Assembly (NCBI GenBank): GCA_017549765.1
Contig: JAFYNM010000036.1
Coordinates: forward strand, 1-62,708
Direction of reading: 5' to 3'
Length of the DNA: 62,708 nucleotides
From: Bacteroidales bacterium
GTDB taxonomy: Bacteria > Bacteroidota > Bacteroidia > Bacteroidales > WCHB1-69
Within the stretch, counting starts at the first letter, position 1. Every line of letters starts with the position of its first letter. The position numbers and the translations under genes were made by a program. Of the stretch, positions 50,938 through 59,573 are shown piece after piece. The notes under the pieces were generated by a model. It made no database searches. It was not told where the DNA came from and was given only the letters and a program-made list of their open reading frames with translations.

Positions 50938-51810
50938 TTATAGGATATTGGCTAATTGCTCTTTCATCTTCTCCAACTCATCTTTCATCCTCACCACTAT
51001 CTGCTGAATTTGAAAGTCATTGGATTTGGAACCGAGCGTGTTGATCTCTCGACCGCACTCCTGCACGATGAAAGCGAGTTTCTTGCCATTCGCATTGGCA
51101 TCTCGCATCGTTTCCAAAAAATAGTCACAGTGTTTGCGCAAACGGACCTTCTCTTCCGTGATATCCAATTTTTCGATATAGTAGAAAAGTTCCTGCTCAA
51201 ACCGATTGGGATCGTATTGGGCTTTCAGGTTCATCTCTTCCAGCCCTTTTTCGAATTTGGCACGAAGCGTCACCATGCGATTCTCCTCCAAAGGCGTCAC
51301 CTCTTCAATCATATCGCGAATCATGCAGATGCGTTTTTCAAAGTCACGGGCCAAAATCTCGCCTTCCTGGGCGCGGAAATCGTCCACCATGGCACAGGCA
51401 TCAGCGACAGCTGCCGACAGCTTTTGCCATTGCTCTTCCGTCAGATCCTCCTGCACGGATGTCACCACGTCGGGCATCCGCAATACATGCAGAAAAATGT
51501 CGCTTTCCACCGGGTTGCCAATCTCTTTGGAGAGGTTGCTCAATACAGCATAATAGGATTTCGCGAGTTCGGTATTAATGGTGACATCCTCGGGTGTATT
51601 CTTCTCGAAAGAGATATTCACATCCACCTTCCCTCGCTCCAGCATTTTGGAAATCAACGCTCTGATCTCAATCTCCTTGCTTCGGAAGAGCGGAGCAATA
51701 CGGGTATTCATATCCATCTGCTTGCTGTTCAGCGTACGAATCTCAACATTCACCGCCTTACCTTCGAGGTCTATCGTGGTGCGGCCAAAACCGGTCATGG
51801 ATTTTATCAT
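50938..51810 (-). CDS. yicC: YicC-family endoribonuclease-like protein
   Basis: A 290-residue protein of the YicC/DUF1732 family, members of which have been shown to be RNases. Typical N terminus MIKSMTGFGRTTIDLEGKAVNVEIRTLNSKQMDMNTRI and C terminus GKKLAFIVQECGREINTLGSKSNDFQIQQIVVRMKDELEKMKEQLANI (the ECGREINTLGSK motif is diagnostic). Middle region is helical. Transcribed from a TATTTTTG box 20 bases before the ATG. The convergent terminator follows. Confidence 0.94.
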   Translation of the reverse strand: MIKSMTGFGRTTIDLEGKAVNVEIRTLNSKQMDMNTRIAPLFRSKEIEIRALISKMLERGKVDVNISFEKNTPEDVTINTELAKSYYAVLSNLSKEIGNPVESDIFLHVLRMPDVVTSVQEDLTEEQWQKLSAAVADACAMVDDFRAQEGEILARDFEKRICMIRDMIEEVTPLEENRMVTLRAKFEKGLEEMNLKAQYDPNRFEQELFYYIEKLDITEEKVRLRKHCDYFLETMRDANANGKKLAFIVQECGREINTLGSKSNDFQIQQIVVRMKDELEKMKEQLANIL

Positions 51811-51830
51811 AGCAATTCGTTTTTAGGGCG

Positions 51831-51838
51831 CAAAAATA
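51831..51838 (-). promoter_or_regulatory. -7 element of yicC
   Basis: Minus-strand TATTTTTG, an exact TAnnTTTG match, 20 bases before the yicC ATG. Confidence 0.55.
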
Positions 51839-51846
51839 CAAAAATA

Positions 51847-51872
51847 AAGGGCAGACTATACAGCCTGCCCTT
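51847..51872 (-). terminator. Hairpin ending the beta-propeller T9SS gene
   Basis: AAGGGCAG (51847-51854) pairs with CTGCCCTT (51865-51872) across a 10-base loop, 21 bases past the stop at 51894; on the minus strand it is followed by TATTTTTGTATTTTTG. It lies directly before the yicC promoter. Confidence 0.7.
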
Positions 51873-51893
51873 AAAGAAGTCTTGAAGCACAAA

Positions 51894-53888
51894 TTACTTC
51901 ACAACCAGTTTCTGGGTGGTAGTACCTTGAGCCGTCTTAACAGACACCATGTAAACACCAGCATTGAGGTTGCTGATATTCACATTGAGGTGATTGCTGC
52001 CTTCCATCACGTTGACAGTCTCAGCATAGATGCACTGACCCATGAGGTTGTAGATGGAGAGGGTAGCATTGTTCGTCTCCTTGGAGGAGAATGCAATGTT
52101 AACCATATTCTCAGCAGGGTTCGGATAGAGGGTCATCTCGGTCAGCGTGTTGTTCACAATGGAAGTCGGGTCGATGCATTGTCCTGCATAGACATCAGAG
52201 ATTCTGTTGTAAACACCGATGGAGTCCACGTTAACCTGCATGTAATAAATAGTTGACATCTGTCCGGCAACGGCGGCATCATTCTCTTTGATCTCATTAC
52301 CAGCATAATAATCCCATTGCCATGTCATATTGAGTTTGTTGTTCACCACTTTGGGGGCAACACTCGGGAAGACGTTCTCGCCATCAATCCAGAGGCAATC
52401 TTGATAGGTATCCATGGTATAGTTAGCCCAGTCGTCAATATAGAAGCAGTCTTTGTTGTAGGAGAGCCAAGAGGTGTTTCCAACGCCCTCGCCCCAAGTA
52501 GCGCCACCATCAGTGGATTTGGCGGCAAAGATACCACGATAATAAGCTTCTGCATTGACATCCACGAAAGGATAATCCAACGTAGAGGCATAGATCATAT
52601 ACACATTGTTGCCATCCACCACCAATTGCGGCATGGAGGTCGTGCTGACACCGTAGGACGGGAAATTGCCGCTGTTCATATACCAAACGGTATCGTCGCC
52701 ATCGAGGTCGAGTTTTTGGAACACTTTGTAACCGGCAGCAACCAAGGTGTCGGGATCCAAAGTGTTGCGATTGGCCGTGATCGTCGGCATGGACTCATTC
52801 CAATACAGGAGGCCGTCAACGCCCGGGAAGTAGGAGTAGGAACCGTCACCCAACACATCGTTGAGAACGCGGGTAAGACCGAAAGCCACATGGGCAGTAC
52901 CGGTGGCTGACAAGGCGACATTGCAGGAACCGTCAGCTACATACGGGGTATCCAGAACTTCCGTTGCGGCTTCGGTATAACCATCAGCGATAGGAGAATC
53001 CACGATGGTCGTCTTGGTGAAGGTCACACCATTGTCGGTGCTCTTCCACAAGAACACGTCGTTCCAGGAGTCAGCCACGAGGATAGCCACATAGTTGCCA
53101 TTGGCAGCGATAGAGTAAGAATCGCCGCTAAACTGGCCAACTTGAGCAGGAGTCACATCACCCACTACGCGAGGAGCCTCCCAAGCAACTGTGTTGGCGG
53201 AAGGATCATACGTACCGCGGATGTAAACCAAGCAGATATGAATGCCTTGATAGAGATAGCCGGGATCAGACTCGGTACAGGCAATCAAGTGGATGGTGTT
53301 GCCATTGGTCACCATCTGGGGCCACAAGAGGCAAGTGCTGCTTGCAGAACCCGTGGAGGAAGTGGGGCCATAGAGGCTGGTAATTGTCCAGTCGCCCGTG
53401 CCCTTTTGAGGACGCACACCGACGAACAAAGCGTCAGAGCCATTGTGAGAGGCAAAGATCTCGCCATTGCCGATAGGAGCCAATGTAGCCCAGCCGGATC
53501 TTCCACTCTCCAATCTGGCGGTAGAGGAGGCATCGTTGATCCAGGAGGTGCCGTCAAAATAGTTATAACCAGTACCACGAGACATGGCGCCAGGTCCACA
53601 GGTGGTCCAAGTGGCGGAGACAGTACCATCAGGCCAAGAAATCATTCTCGGGGCCATGGAACCATTGGTTTGCAAATCGTAATAGGTGGAACCGATGCTG
53701 TTACCATTGCCTAACATGGATCTGAAGTTAGCAGGGACAGCGGTGTACTCGGAACCTTTTAAAATCTGAGGATGCGTAACCGCAATCTTGGCGGCATCCT
53801 GTTTGGTCATTCTCTGCATAGGGGCGTTTTGAGCCATCAGGCCGCCGACGAAGAGAACTGCGACTAAAGCAAGTAAAAATTTTTTCAT
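51894..53888 (-). CDS. Secreted beta-propeller (Asp-box) protein with T9SS tail
   Basis: A 664-residue protein from the ATG at 53888. Signal MKKFLLALVAVLFVGGLMAQ; then a beta-propeller-like body with Asp-box (BNR) motifs WKSTDNGVTFTKT and AKSTDGGATWGEG, as in sialidase-like folds, and many aromatic residues. The C-terminal T9SS domain is EMTLYPNPAENMVNIAFS, LSIYNLMGQCIYAETV and LNVNISNLNAGVYMVSVKTAQGTTTQKLVVK. No sialidase active-site arginine triad could be assigned, so it may be a binding or structural protein. It begins 43 bases after the exbD terminator; no promoter box was found between them. Confidence 0.88.
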   Translation of the reverse strand: MKKFLLALVAVLFVGGLMAQNAPMQRMTKQDAAKIAVTHPQILKGSEYTAVPANFRSMLGNGNSIGSTYYDLQTNGSMAPRMISWPDGTVSATWTTCGPGAMSRGTGYNYFDGTSWINDASSTARLESGRSGWATLAPIGNGEIFASHNGSDALFVGVRPQKGTGDWTITSLYGPTSSTGSASSTCLLWPQMVTNGNTIHLIACTESDPGYLYQGIHICLVYIRGTYDPSANTVAWEAPRVVGDVTPAQVGQFSGDSYSIAANGNYVAILVADSWNDVFLWKSTDNGVTFTKTTIVDSPIADGYTEAATEVLDTPYVADGSCNVALSATGTAHVAFGLTRVLNDVLGDGSYSYFPGVDGLLYWNESMPTITANRNTLDPDTLVAAGYKVFQKLDLDGDDTVWYMNSGNFPSYGVSTTSMPQLVVDGNNVYMIYASTLDYPFVDVNAEAYYRGIFAAKSTDGGATWGEGVGNTSWLSYNKDCFYIDDWANYTMDTYQDCLWIDGENVFPSVAPKVVNNKLNMTWQWDYYAGNEIKENDAAVAGQMSTIYYMQVNVDSIGVYNRISDVYAGQCIDPTSIVNNTLTEMTLYPNPAENMVNIAFSSKETNNATLSIYNLMGQCIYAETVNVMEGSNHLNVNISNLNAGVYMVSVKTAQGTTTQKLVVK

Positions 53889-53930
53889 AATGCGGGTATT
53901 TTTAATTAATGAATAGTATTGTTTAAAAAA

Positions 53931-53963
53931 AGGTTCGCAAAATCCATTCGGTTTTGCGAACCT
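53931..53963 (-). terminator. Terminator of the exbB-exbD operon
   Basis: AGGTTCGCAAAA (53931-53942) pairs with TTTTGCGAACCT (53952-53963), a 12-base stem with 9-base loop, followed on the minus strand by a T-run. It lies 20 bases past the second exbD stop. Confidence 0.88.
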
Positions 53964-53982
53964 TAGGAAAATCATGAGCGTA

Positions 53983-54465
53983 TTATTTTTCGCGTTTGCT
54001 GGCGGTGTAGTTGATTTTCAAAGCATTGTTTTTGCGCAGCTCATTCTTGATGGTGTTGACATAACGCATCTGCACGTCTTTGTCAACTTTCAAAGAGAAT
54101 GTCAACTTGTTACGGTCTTCAGCATCGCGAGACTCCTTTTCGGAACCGATGAAGTTCTGCACCTCCGTGACCAGCTCTTCAGCTTTGATAGTCTGGTCGT
54201 TCAACTGCACAGAGACCTCGCCGGGAGGAAGGGTGTTCTCATTTTTACTGATGGGAGCGCCGATGTAGATATTGGCAACGAGGGATTTCTTCTCCAGCTT
54301 TTGAATCTCCGTGGCTTTCGGCGGGGTGAAGTGCACCTTCAGGGAGGCTTCACGCATCGTGGTGATCACCATAAAGAAGAACAAAAACATGAAGATGATA
54401 TCAGACATAGAACCCATATTCAGTTCCGGCGTCTCCTTCTTATCGTTCGATTTAAATCTGGACAT
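53983..54465 (-). CDS. exbD: ExbD/TolR-family biopolymer transport protein (second copy)
   Basis: A 160-residue single-span inner-membrane protein: cytoplasmic N terminus MSRFKSNDKKETPELNMGSMSDIIFMFLFFFMV, with the proton-pathway Asp in the SDIIFMF helix start, then a periplasmic domain. Works with ExbB as the proton-driven motor for TonB-dependent outer-membrane import. Last gene of exbB-hypothetical-exbD-exbD. Differs enough from the first copy to suggest a hetero-dimer or separate role. Confidence 0.92.
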   Translation of the reverse strand: MSRFKSNDKKETPELNMGSMSDIIFMFLFFFMVITTMREASLKVHFTPPKATEIQKLEKKSLVANIYIGAPISKNENTLPPGEVSVQLNDQTIKAEELVTEVQNFIGSEKESRDAEDRNKLTFSLKVDKDVQMRYVNTIKNELRKNNALKINYTASKREK

Positions 54466-54485
54466 AATCTTTCAAATTAATTGGT

Positions 54486-55076
54486 TTATTGGGCTGCACC
54501 GTTCGTACCATAATCCATAGGCGGAGCCTCGGAGATACTCATGGGGATAGCCGTGGAAACGGATTTTTGTGCAGCGGAATCCAATACGCTGAACTTCTTG
54601 CCAAAGTACTGTAATGCAGCCTCGTCACGCAATTCATTGACAGCGCGTTGCAGTTCGTTCTGCACCTGAACATACATGTCGTAACTGGTGCCCTGGTCAT
54701 TTCTCAGAGAAACCACACCTTTGGAAACAGCAAAGTCACCGATACCTTCAATGAGTTTGTTCTGTTTCTCAGGAAGCTCGTCCGAGTTGGTCGGATTAGC
54801 GAAGAACTCCTTGGCCTTATCCTTCAACTCAGATATCATGATAATCTCACCATTACAGGAGATCTGGTCCAGGTAGTTCACCTCGACATTCAAAACATTT
54901 CTTCTCTTGACATCGATAATCTGCTCTTGGGAGTCATCCGTCTTTGGAGGGGGCAGCTTACGCGGAATACCTTGCTCCGTATTGATGGAAGAGGTCAACA
55001 GAAAGAAGGTCAACAGCAGAAATGAAATATCTGACATTGCGCCTGTATTTAATCCTGGCGTTTTTCTCTTGCTCAT
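54486..55076 (-). CDS. exbD: ExbD/TolR-family biopolymer transport protein (first copy)
   Basis: A 196-residue ExbD with N terminus MSKRKTPGLNTGAMSDISFLLLTFFLLTSSI: the conserved Asp in the SDISFLLL membrane helix is the presumed proton carrier. The periplasmic part is longer than in the second copy and ends MDYGTNGAAQ. It begins 1 base after the 316-residue protein gene. Two ExbD genes in tandem are typical of Bacteroidota TonB energisation operons. Confidence 0.92.
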   Translation of the reverse strand: MSKRKTPGLNTGAMSDISFLLLTFFLLTSSINTEQGIPRKLPPPKTDDSQEQIIDVKRRNVLNVEVNYLDQISCNGEIIMISELKDKAKEFFANPTNSDELPEKQNKLIEGIGDFAVSKGVVSLRNDQGTSYDMYVQVQNELQRAVNELRDEAALQYFGKKFSVLDSAAQKSVSTAIPMSISEAPPMDYGTNGAAQ

Positions 55077-55077
55077 T

Positions 55078-56028
55078 TTAATTTCTGTTTTTAATAGCGT
55101 TCATAATAGCGGTGACCACGATGGACAAGATGGCAGCAAAGAGCACCACATAGAGCGTGAAGCAGGCAGCGTTCACCATCTTGAAACTGGAAGCGGTCAT
55201 ACCCTTCTTCAAGGCAACAGGCGTCAGAGTGGAAGAGCCGATCAGATAACCGATCAGCACGACAACGGCTAACAACGCCAACACCACCAAAATCTTGTAG
55301 GAAGAACGGAAATTCTTGACGATCTTGATCAAAGCGAAGGCCAGCAGCAACATCACCGTAACGATAGCCAGGAGATAGGCCATGATGATGAAGACATTCT
55401 GCAGCGTGGCACTCTTTCTGAAACCGGTCAAGTCCTTCTGCAAAGCCTCCAGTTCGGTGGCTTTCTTATTGGCGGAAGGAGTCTCTGCAATGTTGTTTGC
55501 AGTGGAAACCAGAGAGTTGGCGGCTTTCAGATAGTTACGCTCAACCAAAAAGTTTTGTTTGATCACGTCATATTCAGACTCCAGATTGCGGATATAACCT
55601 TCCAGATCCTTGAGGTTGTTCACATTGGCAAAGCCTTGGATATAATCATCTTTTTTGTCGCATTTTGCAAAAAGACTGGCAGCATGCTCACCAAATTTGG
55701 CCTTATAATCTGCCAACATCTCTTCAGAGGTTATTCTCTTCAACTCAGAGAGATAGGTATAGAGGATATCTTTCTGCAGTTGTGCATCTTTCAACTCAGT
55801 ATTGGCATTTTGGATTTTCTCGGAATAGGAGCTAACCCAAGCGGAGAGATTCTCAGGGGTTGCAGCTAGAAGCTCATCCACCATTTGCGGATTCTGAGCT
55901 TCTACTTGGCGAACTTGGACAAATTGGTCTTTCTTGTCATTGTCGAATCTGAAAGAAAAAACCAGTGCTAACAAGCAAACCAAGATGGCTACTGCAAATA
56001 TAATGATTCTTAAAATTTTATTAGACAT
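55078..56028 (-). CDS. Hypothetical helical membrane protein in the exb operon
   Basis: A 316-residue protein with an N-terminal helix (residues ~5-25), a long, mostly helical periplasmic-type region with Lys/Glu and many heptad-like segments (~30-210), and three C-terminal hydrophobic helices (FIIMAYLLAIVTVMLLLAFALI, VVLALLAVVVLIGYLIGS, FTLYVVLFAAILSIVVTAIM). Family not recognised. It lies between exbB and the first exbD, with a 56-base gap to exbB and 1 base to exbD, so it is probably a lineage-specific part of the energy-transducing complex. Function inferred from position only. Confidence 0.8.
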   Translation of the reverse strand: MSNKILRIIIFAVAILVCLLALVFSFRFDNDKKDQFVQVRQVEAQNPQMVDELLAATPENLSAWVSSYSEKIQNANTELKDAQLQKDILYTYLSELKRITSEEMLADYKAKFGEHAASLFAKCDKKDDYIQGFANVNNLKDLEGYIRNLESEYDVIKQNFLVERNYLKAANSLVSTANNIAETPSANKKATELEALQKDLTGFRKSATLQNVFIIMAYLLAIVTVMLLLAFALIKIVKNFRSSYKILVVLALLAVVVLIGYLIGSSTLTPVALKKGMTASSFKMVNAACFTLYVVLFAAILSIVVTAIMNAIKNRN

Positions 56029-56084
56029 CAGAGTAGCTTTATAAAGTTAACTTAATTATTGTATATATAATAAAGATGTATGGA

Positions 56085-56894
56085 TTACTTGTTCTTGACT
56101 AAGATATCCATGAAGGAGATGGTAGCATCTTCCATATCGTTCACGATGCTGTCGATCTTGGTAAGCAGATAGTTGTAGAACACTTGGAGAATCATGGCGG
56201 AGATCAAACCGAACACGGTAGTCAACAAAGCGGTTTTCATACCACCAGCCACAATCGTCGGGGAGATATCACCTGCGCGCTCGATGTCATCGAATGCCTG
56301 TACCATACCGATCACAGTACCCAAGAATCCCAAGGAAGGAGAAAGAGCGATGAACAAGCTGATCCAGGTCATATTGGTTTCGAGGTTGGCCATCTGGACA
56401 CCACCATAGGAGGTGAGGGCTTTCTCTACGGAGTCAAGACCTTCATCATAACGGTCGAGACCTTGATAGAAGACAGCGGCCAAGGGGCCTTTGGTGTCGC
56501 GGCAGACTTCTTTGGCTTTCTCAATACCACCAGTCTTGATAGCGTCTTCCACCTTGTTCAACAGCTTTTTGGAGTTCACTGAAGAGAGGTTGAGGTAGAA
56601 AATACGCTCAATGACGAAAGCAAGACCTAAAATCAAACAGATGAGCACCGGGGTCATCCACACGGCACCACCTTGGATGAATTTGTCTTTCAAGACATAG
56701 TGCAATCCGTGATTTTCAGCCTCATCCGGATCAGAAGTCAGCTCAGCGGGAGCAACCTCCTGGGTGGCTTGGGTGGAATCCACCGTCTGCTCTGTGGTTT
56801 TGTCGGCTTTTTGGGAATCTTGAGCAAATGCGTTGTTTGCAATACCGAAGGTTAAGAAACCGAAAACGGCAAGTAAGGCGATTAGCTTTTTCAT
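56085..56894 (-). CDS. exbB: ExbB/MotA/TolQ-family proton channel
   Basis: A 269-residue inner-membrane protein that forms the pentameric channel around ExbD. It has an N-terminal signal-like segment MKKLIALLAVFGFLTFGIANNAFA, then a Gln/Glu-rich linker, a first helix (~78-96) and the conserved TolQ/ExbB C-terminal core: ALSPSLGFLGTVIGMVQAFDDIERAGDISPTIVAGGMKTALLTTVFGLISAMILQVFYNYL. First gene of exbB-316aa-exbD-exbD. The leader upstream carries a tRNA-like relic. Confidence 0.95.
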   Translation of the reverse strand: MKKLIALLAVFGFLTFGIANNAFAQDSQKADKTTEQTVDSTQATQEVAPAELTSDPDEAENHGLHYVLKDKFIQGGAVWMTPVLICLILGLAFVIERIFYLNLSSVNSKKLLNKVEDAIKTGGIEKAKEVCRDTKGPLAAVFYQGLDRYDEGLDSVEKALTSYGGVQMANLETNMTWISLFIALSPSLGFLGTVIGMVQAFDDIERAGDISPTIVAGGMKTALLTTVFGLISAMILQVFYNYLLTKIDSIVNDMEDATISFMDILVKNK

Positions 56895-56970
56895 AATGAC
56901 TTTAAGGTTTAATTTTTAAAATAACTTTTTAATTTATAATATCTTAATTTGAATTTCTCCATTTATTCTC

Positions 56971-57057
56971 GGAAAGGTTGGCATCCGGTCCAGGGAAACG
57001 CTTTCAACGCTCACAGGCTCTACAGGCACGCATCTTCGACCACTCAGCCATCTTTCC
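56971..57057 (-). pseudogene. Degenerate class II tRNA-like element (Ser/Tyr type)
   Basis: On the minus strand a 5' arm GGAAAG can pair with 3' CTTTCC; GCTGAGTGGTCGAAG matches the D-arm region of class II tRNAs; CTGTAGA is a possible anticodon loop with GTA; and AGCGTT-GAA-AGCGTT can form a 6-bp (with wobbles) long variable arm. The T arm is broken: the loop reads ACCGGAT instead of TTCGAAT and its stem does not pair, and the anticodon stem has a mismatch. So it is a tRNA pseudogene or tRNA-mimicking leader, not a working tRNA. It lies 76 bases before the exbB ATG, downstream of a possible -7 box. Confidence 0.5.
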
Positions 57058-57169
57058 TAATTAAGGCGGTAAAAGTACAATTTTTTTTGAGATAATCCAT
57101 ATCTTTTACAACATATTTTTTTCTAAAAAAAATTTTGATTTTTTATGATAGACACATTAAAAAAATTCA

Positions 57170-57177
57170 TACTTTTG
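57170..57177 (+). promoter_or_regulatory. -7 element of the 57237 lipoprotein gene
   Basis: TACTTTTG, an exact TAnnTTTG match, 59 bases before the ATG at 57237. Confidence 0.5.
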
Positions 57178-57236
57178 CAGTCTATTAAAATCGAATTTTT
57201 TATCAACTTATTATTCACATTAAATTCAACAAAAAA

Positions 57237-57755
57237 ATGAAAAAATTATTCAGTGTACTGGCTGTTGCAGCCATGGTTGTTTTCACGTTAACCTCTTGCG
57301 AAAAACCGGAACCTACGAAGGCTGACTACCTCTGCCAAGACAAAGGTTGGGTTTTATCTGCAGCTACTTCTACTCCCGCTTATGACTTAAGCGATGGTAC
57401 GCACATCACCGACCTGATGACCGAAGGTTATCTGTACGCTTACGAGTTGGACGACATCATCACTTTCAACGCCAACGGCACGATGTCTATCAAACCGGGT
57501 GCCAACATTGATCCTGTATTCGGTTATCAACAAGAGGTTGGTTCCACTTGGGCTTTCAACGCCGACACCACCGTGCTTTACTTCCAAATCCCGTTCTTCT
57601 ACAACGAGGATGGCACCTCTTTCGATGCTGAACTCGAGAACGCCAAGATTCTCTACATCAACGAGAATGAAATGAAGTTGGCTTACACCTTCAACGATGA
57701 TCTGGGCGCAAAGGGTGAATACACCTTCTACTTGACCTACGTTCCCGCCAAGTAA
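57237..57755 (+). CDS. Hypothetical lipoprotein
   Basis: A 172-residue protein with signal MKKLFSVLAVAAMVVFTLTSC and lipobox LTSC, so it is probably lipidated at Cys21. The mature part starts EKPEPTKADYLCQDKGW and has repeated beta-type segments (LDDIITFNANGTMSIKPG, GSTWAFNADTTVLYFQIP) like the lipocalin-like DUFs of Bacteroidota surface lipoproteins; the exact family is not recognised. It is followed by another lipoprotein gene after 35 bases. Confidence 0.78.
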   Translation: MKKLFSVLAVAAMVVFTLTSCEKPEPTKADYLCQDKGWVLSAATSTPAYDLSDGTHITDLMTEGYLYAYELDDIITFNANGTMSIKPGANIDPVFGYQQEVGSTWAFNADTTVLYFQIPFFYNEDGTSFDAELENAKILYINENEMKLAYTFNDDLGAKGEYTFYLTYVPAK

Positions 57756-57790
57756 TTCCGACAATCTTTAAACCCTAAAATTTTATTACA

Positions 57791-58108
57791 ATGAAAAAAT
57801 TATTCTTAGCATTATTATGCGCTGGCTTGTTCTTCGCTTGTGGTAACAAGAAAACTGCTGAAGAACTCGCAGTTGACACCGCTGCAACTGTTGCAGAAGA
57901 AGTTATTGACGAACCTGTCGCTGAGCCCGTTGCTGAGGCTGAAGTAGCTGAAGCTCCTGCTCAACAACAACAAGCAAAACCCGCTGCAAAACCGAAACCT
58001 ACGGTTCAACAACACGCTCAGCAAGCTGCCGAGAACGTAGCTAACGCTGCTATTGATCAGGCTGAGAGCAATGCTACTCAAGCTGTTCAATCTAAAAAAA
58101 GAAGATAA
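57791..58108 (+). CDS. Ala/Gln-rich small lipoprotein
   Basis: A 105-residue protein with signal MKKLFLALLCAGLFFAC (lipobox FFAC) and a low-complexity mature part rich in Ala, Glu, Pro and Gln (PVAEPVAEAEVAEAPAQQQQ, KPAAKPKPTVQQHAQQAAEN), ending in basic KSKKRR-like VQSKKRR. It looks like an extended linker or periplasm-spanning spacer anchored to the membrane. Function unknown. A terminator follows. Confidence 0.72.
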   Translation: MKKLFLALLCAGLFFACGNKKTAEELAVDTAATVAEEVIDEPVAEPVAEAEVAEAPAQQQQAKPAAKPKPTVQQHAQQAAENVANAAIDQAESNATQAVQSKKRR

Positions 58109-58123
58109 TTTTTTATCTTGCAC

Positions 58124-58158
58124 AAAAAGGGGATCATTCAATGGTCCCCCTTTTTTTT
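58124..58158 (+). terminator. Rho-independent terminator after the two lipoproteins
   Basis: GGGGATCAT (58129-58137) pairs with ATGGTCCCC (58141-58149) across a TCA loop, with flanking A-run and a T-tract of eight (58151-58158). Confidence 0.85.
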
Positions 58159-58202
58159 GTCCTTAACATTTCTCACTTCTTTCTTTATTGAAGAGAAATT
58201 TG

Positions 58203-58210
58203 TACCTTTG
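58203..58210 (+). promoter_or_regulatory. -7 element of the aminotransferase gene
   Basis: TACCTTTG, an exact TAnnTTTG match, 49 bases before the ATG at 58260. Confidence 0.55.
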
Positions 58211-58259
58211 CAGCCGTTTTTAAACGACAAGTATAACATATAAACACTACTGATATTTT

Positions 58260-59570
58260 ATGAAGAACACTCCTATTCCCGCAGAGATTGTGGAAAAAGC
58301 TGTCGCCGAAAGCGGCATCAGCAGCGTGGGCAAAGCCTCCATCCGCGAGGTAAAACGTTTGATTAACGACATTGAAAAGGCATCCGGCAAAGAGTTTGTG
58401 CGCATGGAGATGGGCATCCCCGGACTCCCGCCGTGCCATGTGGGCGTGGAAGCGCAGATCGAAGCCCTGAAGCAGGGTGTCGCCGCCATCTACCCCGACA
58501 TCGAAGGCATCCCTTCCCTGAAAAAGGAGGCCGCACGCTTTGTCAAGAACTTCATCGATCTAGACGTTGATCCCGAGAACTGCATCCCGACGGTCGGCTC
58601 CATGATGGGCGGCATGGCTGGCTTCATGACCTTCGTGCGCTGCCGCAAAGAGCGCGACACCACCCTCTTCATCGACCCCGGCTTCCCCGTACAGAAACAA
58701 CAGCACCGCGTCATGGGCCTCAAATACGAGACCTTCGACGTGTATGAGCACCGCGGACCGAAGCTGAGAGCCAAGTTGGAAAGCTACCTCGAGAAGGGCA
58801 ACATCCACACCATCATGTACTCCAACCCCAACAACCCGTCCTGGATCTGCTTCACCGAGGACGAGCTGCAAATCATCGGCGATGTGGCCAACAAATACGA
58901 TGTGTTCGTCTTCGAAGACCTCGCCTACTTCGGCATGGACTTCCGCCAGAACATCTCCGCACCGGGCATCCCGCCTTATCAGCCCAGTGTCGGCAAATAC
59001 ACCGACAACTACGCCCTGCTGATCTCCGGCTCCAAGGCCTTCAGCTACGCCGGCGAGCGTATCGCGTTGATGATCATGTCCAAGAAACTCTACAACCGGG
59101 AGTTTGACGATCTGGAGCCCTACTTCAAGATGAAGAAGCTAGGCCGCGCCATCATCTACGGCACCGTCTATGCCATCAGTTCCGGTGTTGCGCACTCCGC
59201 ACAATACGCCATGGCCGCCATCCTCAAAGGCTGCAACGACGGCACCTACAACTACATAGAAGACGTGAGAGAATATGGGGAAAAGGCCGCCATCATGAAG
59301 AAATTGTTCTTGGACAACGGCTTTGAGATCGTCTATGACAAGGACGGCGACAAACCTCTGGCCGACGGCTTCTACTTCACGGTCGCCTATCCCGGCATGA
59401 CCAGCGAGGAGTTGCTGCACGAGTTCCTGTATTACGGCATCAGCGCCATCTCGTTGACCACCTGCGGCAGCGACCGCAACGAGGGCTTGCGCGCCTGCGT
59501 CTCCCTGACCCCGCGCAAACAGTTCCCGATCTTGGAAGAACGGTTGAAGTTGTTCAAAGCTAACCACTAA
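58260..59570 (+). CDS. Class I/II pyridoxal-phosphate aminotransferase
   Basis: A 436-residue PLP enzyme of the aspartate-aminotransferase fold. Conserved parts: GIPGLPPCHVGVEAQIEALKQG, the PLP-phosphate and cofactor contact YSNPNNPSWICFTEDEL, VFEDLAYFGMDFR, and the Schiff-base Lys259 in ISGSKAFSYAGERIALM; a C-terminal FYYGISAISLTTCGSDRNEGLRACVS carries the substrate-carboxylate Arg. This subfamily is common in Bacteroidota, but the amino donor is not clear from sequence. Followed by heptamer array 5 and a terminator. Confidence 0.9.
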   Translation: MKNTPIPAEIVEKAVAESGISSVGKASIREVKRLINDIEKASGKEFVRMEMGIPGLPPCHVGVEAQIEALKQGVAAIYPDIEGIPSLKKEAARFVKNFIDLDVDPENCIPTVGSMMGGMAGFMTFVRCRKERDTTLFIDPGFPVQKQQHRVMGLKYETFDVYEHRGPKLRAKLESYLEKGNIHTIMYSNPNNPSWICFTEDELQIIGDVANKYDVFVFEDLAYFGMDFRQNISAPGIPPYQPSVGKYTDNYALLISGSKAFSYAGERIALMIMSKKLYNREFDDLEPYFKMKKLGRAIIYGTVYAISSGVAHSAQYAMAAILKGCNDGTYNYIEDVREYGEKAAIMKKLFLDNGFEIVYDKDGDKPLADGFYFTVAYPGMTSEELLHEFLYYGISAISLTTCGSDRNEGLRACVSLTPRKQFPILEERLKLFKANH

Positions 59571-59573
59571 TTC

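Larger units (their letters stand above)
56895..57236. other. Divergent 342-base region: exbB leader and lipoprotein promoter
   Basis: Gene-free apart from a degenerate tRNA-like element (56971-57057, minus). A minus-strand TACTTTTA just upstream of it (57069-57076 region) resembles a -7 box, so the element would lie in the exbB leader RNA. The plus-strand TACTTTTG (57170-57177) serves the lipoprotein at 57237. The rest is A/T-rich and featureless. Confidence 0.5.

Noticed and set aside
56971-57057. Functional tRNA gene
   Set aside because: T arm does not fold and the T loop departs from TTCRANY; kept only as a degenerate element.
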